Positions 13,124 to 14,429 of a stretch of DNA of 14,429 bases are shown here, one piece after another (within the stretch, counting starts at the first letter, position 1; each line of letters opens with the position of its first letter). Source of the DNA: an uncultured Alphaproteobacteria bacterium (GTDB lineage: Bacteria; Pseudomonadota; Alphaproteobacteria; Caulobacterales; Caulobacteraceae); NCBI GenBank assembly GCA_903933475.1, contig CAIZKE010000145.1, positions 1 through 14,429 of the forward strand. Reading direction: 5' to 3'. A program made the translations under genes and the position numbers. The notes beneath the pieces were generated by a model, which was given only the letters and a program-made list of their open reading frames with translations, had not been told where the DNA came from and did not search any database.

Positions 13124-14429
13124 ATGGCCAGATACAATCCCAAAGATACCGAGCCCAGGTGGAGACGCGCCTGGGAGGCCGCAGACGCCTTCCGCGCGGG
13201 GCCGCCCGATCCCTCACGGCCCAAGTACTACGTCCTCGAGATGTTCCCCTATCCGTCGGGCCGGCTGCACATGGGTCATGTGCGCAACTACGCCCTCGGC
13301 GACGTGATCGCGCGGTACAAGCGCGCCCGGGGCTTCAATGTCCTTCACCCCATGGGCTGGGATGCCTTTGGCCTGCCCGCCGAGAACGCCGCCATGGAGC
13401 GTGGCGTCGACCCCAAGGGCTGGACCTACGACAACATCAGCCGGATGCGGGACGAGCTGAAGGAACTTGGCCTGTCCATCGACTGGTCGCGGGAGTTCGC
13501 GACCTGCGACGTGGGCTATTACGGGCGCCAGCAGGCCTGGTTCCTGGACCTGTTCGAGAAGGGCCTGGTCTATCGCAAGGAGAGCCTGGTCAACTGGGAT
13601 CCGGTGGACCAGACGGTCCTGGCCAACGAGCAGGTCATCGACGGCCGGGGCTGGAGATCCGGCGCGGTCGTGGAGAAGCGCCGGCTGAGCCAGTGGTTCC
13701 TGCGGATCACCGACTACGCCGACGCCCTGACCGACGACCTGAAGACCCTTGAGCGCTGGCCCGAGAAAGTCCGGGTCATGCAGGAGAACTGGATTGGCCG
13801 GTCCCAGGGGGCGCGCTTCGCCTTCCGTTTCGCCGATGCCGCGCGAACGGACGGGTTGGAGGTCTATACGACCCGACCGGACACCCTGTTCGGCGCCGCC
13901 TTCGTGGGCGTGGCCGCCGACCATCCCCTGGCGGCGGAAGTCGCGGCGCGCAGTCCCGAGGCTGCCGCCTTCGTCGACGCCTGCCGGCGCGGCGCGGTCT
14001 CCGAGGCCGAGGTCGAGACCGCCGAGAAGCTGGGCTTCGATACGGGCCTGCGGGTCCGCCACCCCTTCGACCCCGCCCTCGAACTGCCCGTCTGGATCGC
14101 CAACTTCATCCTCATGGACTACGGCACGGGCGCCATCTTCGGCTGCCCGGCCCATGACCAGCGCGACCTGGACTTCGCCCGGAAGTATGGCCTGCCGGTC
14201 CGGCCGGTCGTCCTGCCCCCGGGGGCGGACCCGGCGGCCTTCGAGGTGGGCGAGGAGGCCTGGACCGGTCCCGGCGCCCTGTTCAATTCCGGCTTCCTCG
14301 ATGGCCTGGACATCGAATCCGCCAAGGCTGCGGCCATCGCCCGGCTTGAGGCGGACGACGCCGGCCAGGGCGCCACGGTCTTTCGCCTGCGGGACTGGGG
14401 CGTCTCGCGCCAGCGGGCCTGGGGCTGCC
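13124..14429 (+). CDS. leuS: Leucyl-tRNA synthetase (5' part, runs off the right edge)
   Basis: The first 435 or so residues of a class I synthetase that attaches leucine to tRNA-Leu; a full bacterial enzyme is about 860-880. Visible parts: the N-terminal YNPKDTEPRWR, the HIGH-type motif HMGH (49-52) after FPYPSGRL, MGWDAFGLPAENAA, the zinc/connective region LVNWDPVDQTVLANEQV, the editing domain (CP1) with TTRPDT (249-254) and FGCPAHDQRD, and the start of the return to the catalytic core, LRDWGVSRQR. The KMSKS loop lies beyond the window. ATG 13124 gives the usual start MARYNPKDTE; an in-frame ATG at 13115 would add three residues. Neither has a good Shine-Dalgarno. It is preceded by the DUF3576 gene. 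Confidence 0.96.
   Translation, partial: MARYNPKDTEPRWRRAWEAADAFRAGPPDPSRPKYYVLEMFPYPSGRLHMGHVRNYALGDVIARYKRARGFNVLHPMGWDAFGLPAENAAMERGVDPKGWTYDNISRMRDELKELGLSIDWSREFATCDVGYYGRQQAWFLDLFEKGLVYRKESLVNWDPVDQTVLANEQVIDGRGWRSGAVVEKRRLSQWFLRITDYADALTDDLKTLERWPEKVRVMQENWIGRSQGARFAFRFADAARTDGLEVYTTRPDTLFGAAFVGVAADHPLAAEVAARSPEAAAFVDACRRGAVSEAEVETAEKLGFDTGLRVRHPFDPALELPVWIANFILMDYGTGAIFGCPAHDQRDLDFARKYGLPVRPVVLPPGADPAAFEVGEEAWTGPGALFNSGFLDGLDIESAKAAAIARLEADDAGQGATVFRLRDWGVSRQRAWGC

Noticed and set aside
1..14429. Defence system, prophage, integron or biosynthetic cluster
   Set aside because: Every sizeable gene is assignable to a housekeeping or envelope family and composition looks even. No integrase, transposase, att-like repeats or spacer arrays were seen.

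Overview
The window looks like a core chromosomal segment of an alphaproteobacterium of the Caulobacterales, closest in style to Caulobacter or Phenylobacterium. The DNA is very GC-rich by eye, and almost every real gene casts long open shadow frames. Taxonomic hints are the NtrZ-like protein, a CtrA-type site before ftsK, the DUF3576-leuS pair and the acs-rsm22-ftsK-lolA-xth order. I see no phage, transposon, CRISPR array, rRNA, tRNA or clearly foreign island. No stretch over 300 bases lacks a gene; the longest gap is 12237-12473.

Layout. 1-709 (+): a probable gpsA tail, a YciI-like protein and a small Rieske protein form a tight operon. 714-1466 (-): a creatininase-family hydrolase converges on it. 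1609-4570 (+): acetyl-CoA synthetase and an Rsm22-type ribosome-assembly protein. 4564-4947 (-): a small proline-rich membrane-anchored protein. 5075-9261 (+): ftsK (DNA translocase), lolA (lipoprotein chaperone) and exodeoxyribonuclease III. 9287-9973 (-): an OmpR-family response regulator. 10067-10585 (+): an L,D-transpeptidase-like protein. 10582-11235 (-): YggS/PLPBP. 11207-11836 (+): a degenerate ThiE-like protein. 11826-12236 (-): NtrZ-like periplasmic protein. 12474-14429 (+): a DUF3576 lipoprotein and leuS, which runs off the right edge.

The genes are mostly housekeeping: cell division and chromosome segregation (ftsK), envelope biogenesis and sensing (lolA, transpeptidase-like protein, ntrZ, DUF3576, perhaps the response regulator), translation (rsm22, leuS), DNA repair (xth) and metabolism (acs, yciI/Rieske, yggS). 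Packing is very tight: three convergent pairs overlap at their stops, and yggS and the ThiE-like gene overlap head to head.

The least explained part is the lolA-xth gap (about 8222-8457). It is unusually AT-rich in its first half. It holds a perfect dyad TGTGAC-N6-GTCACA over the lolA stop, promoter-like elements, a 48-codon ORF with an ideal Shine-Dalgarno, a GC-rich stem and a textbook intrinsic terminator just before xth. That combination suggests an undescribed small RNA, small protein or attenuator. Second-tier points are the CtrA/GANTC arrangement before ftsK, the ThiE-like protein that lacks metal-binding acids, and the inverted and direct repeats between the response regulator and the transpeptidase-like gene.
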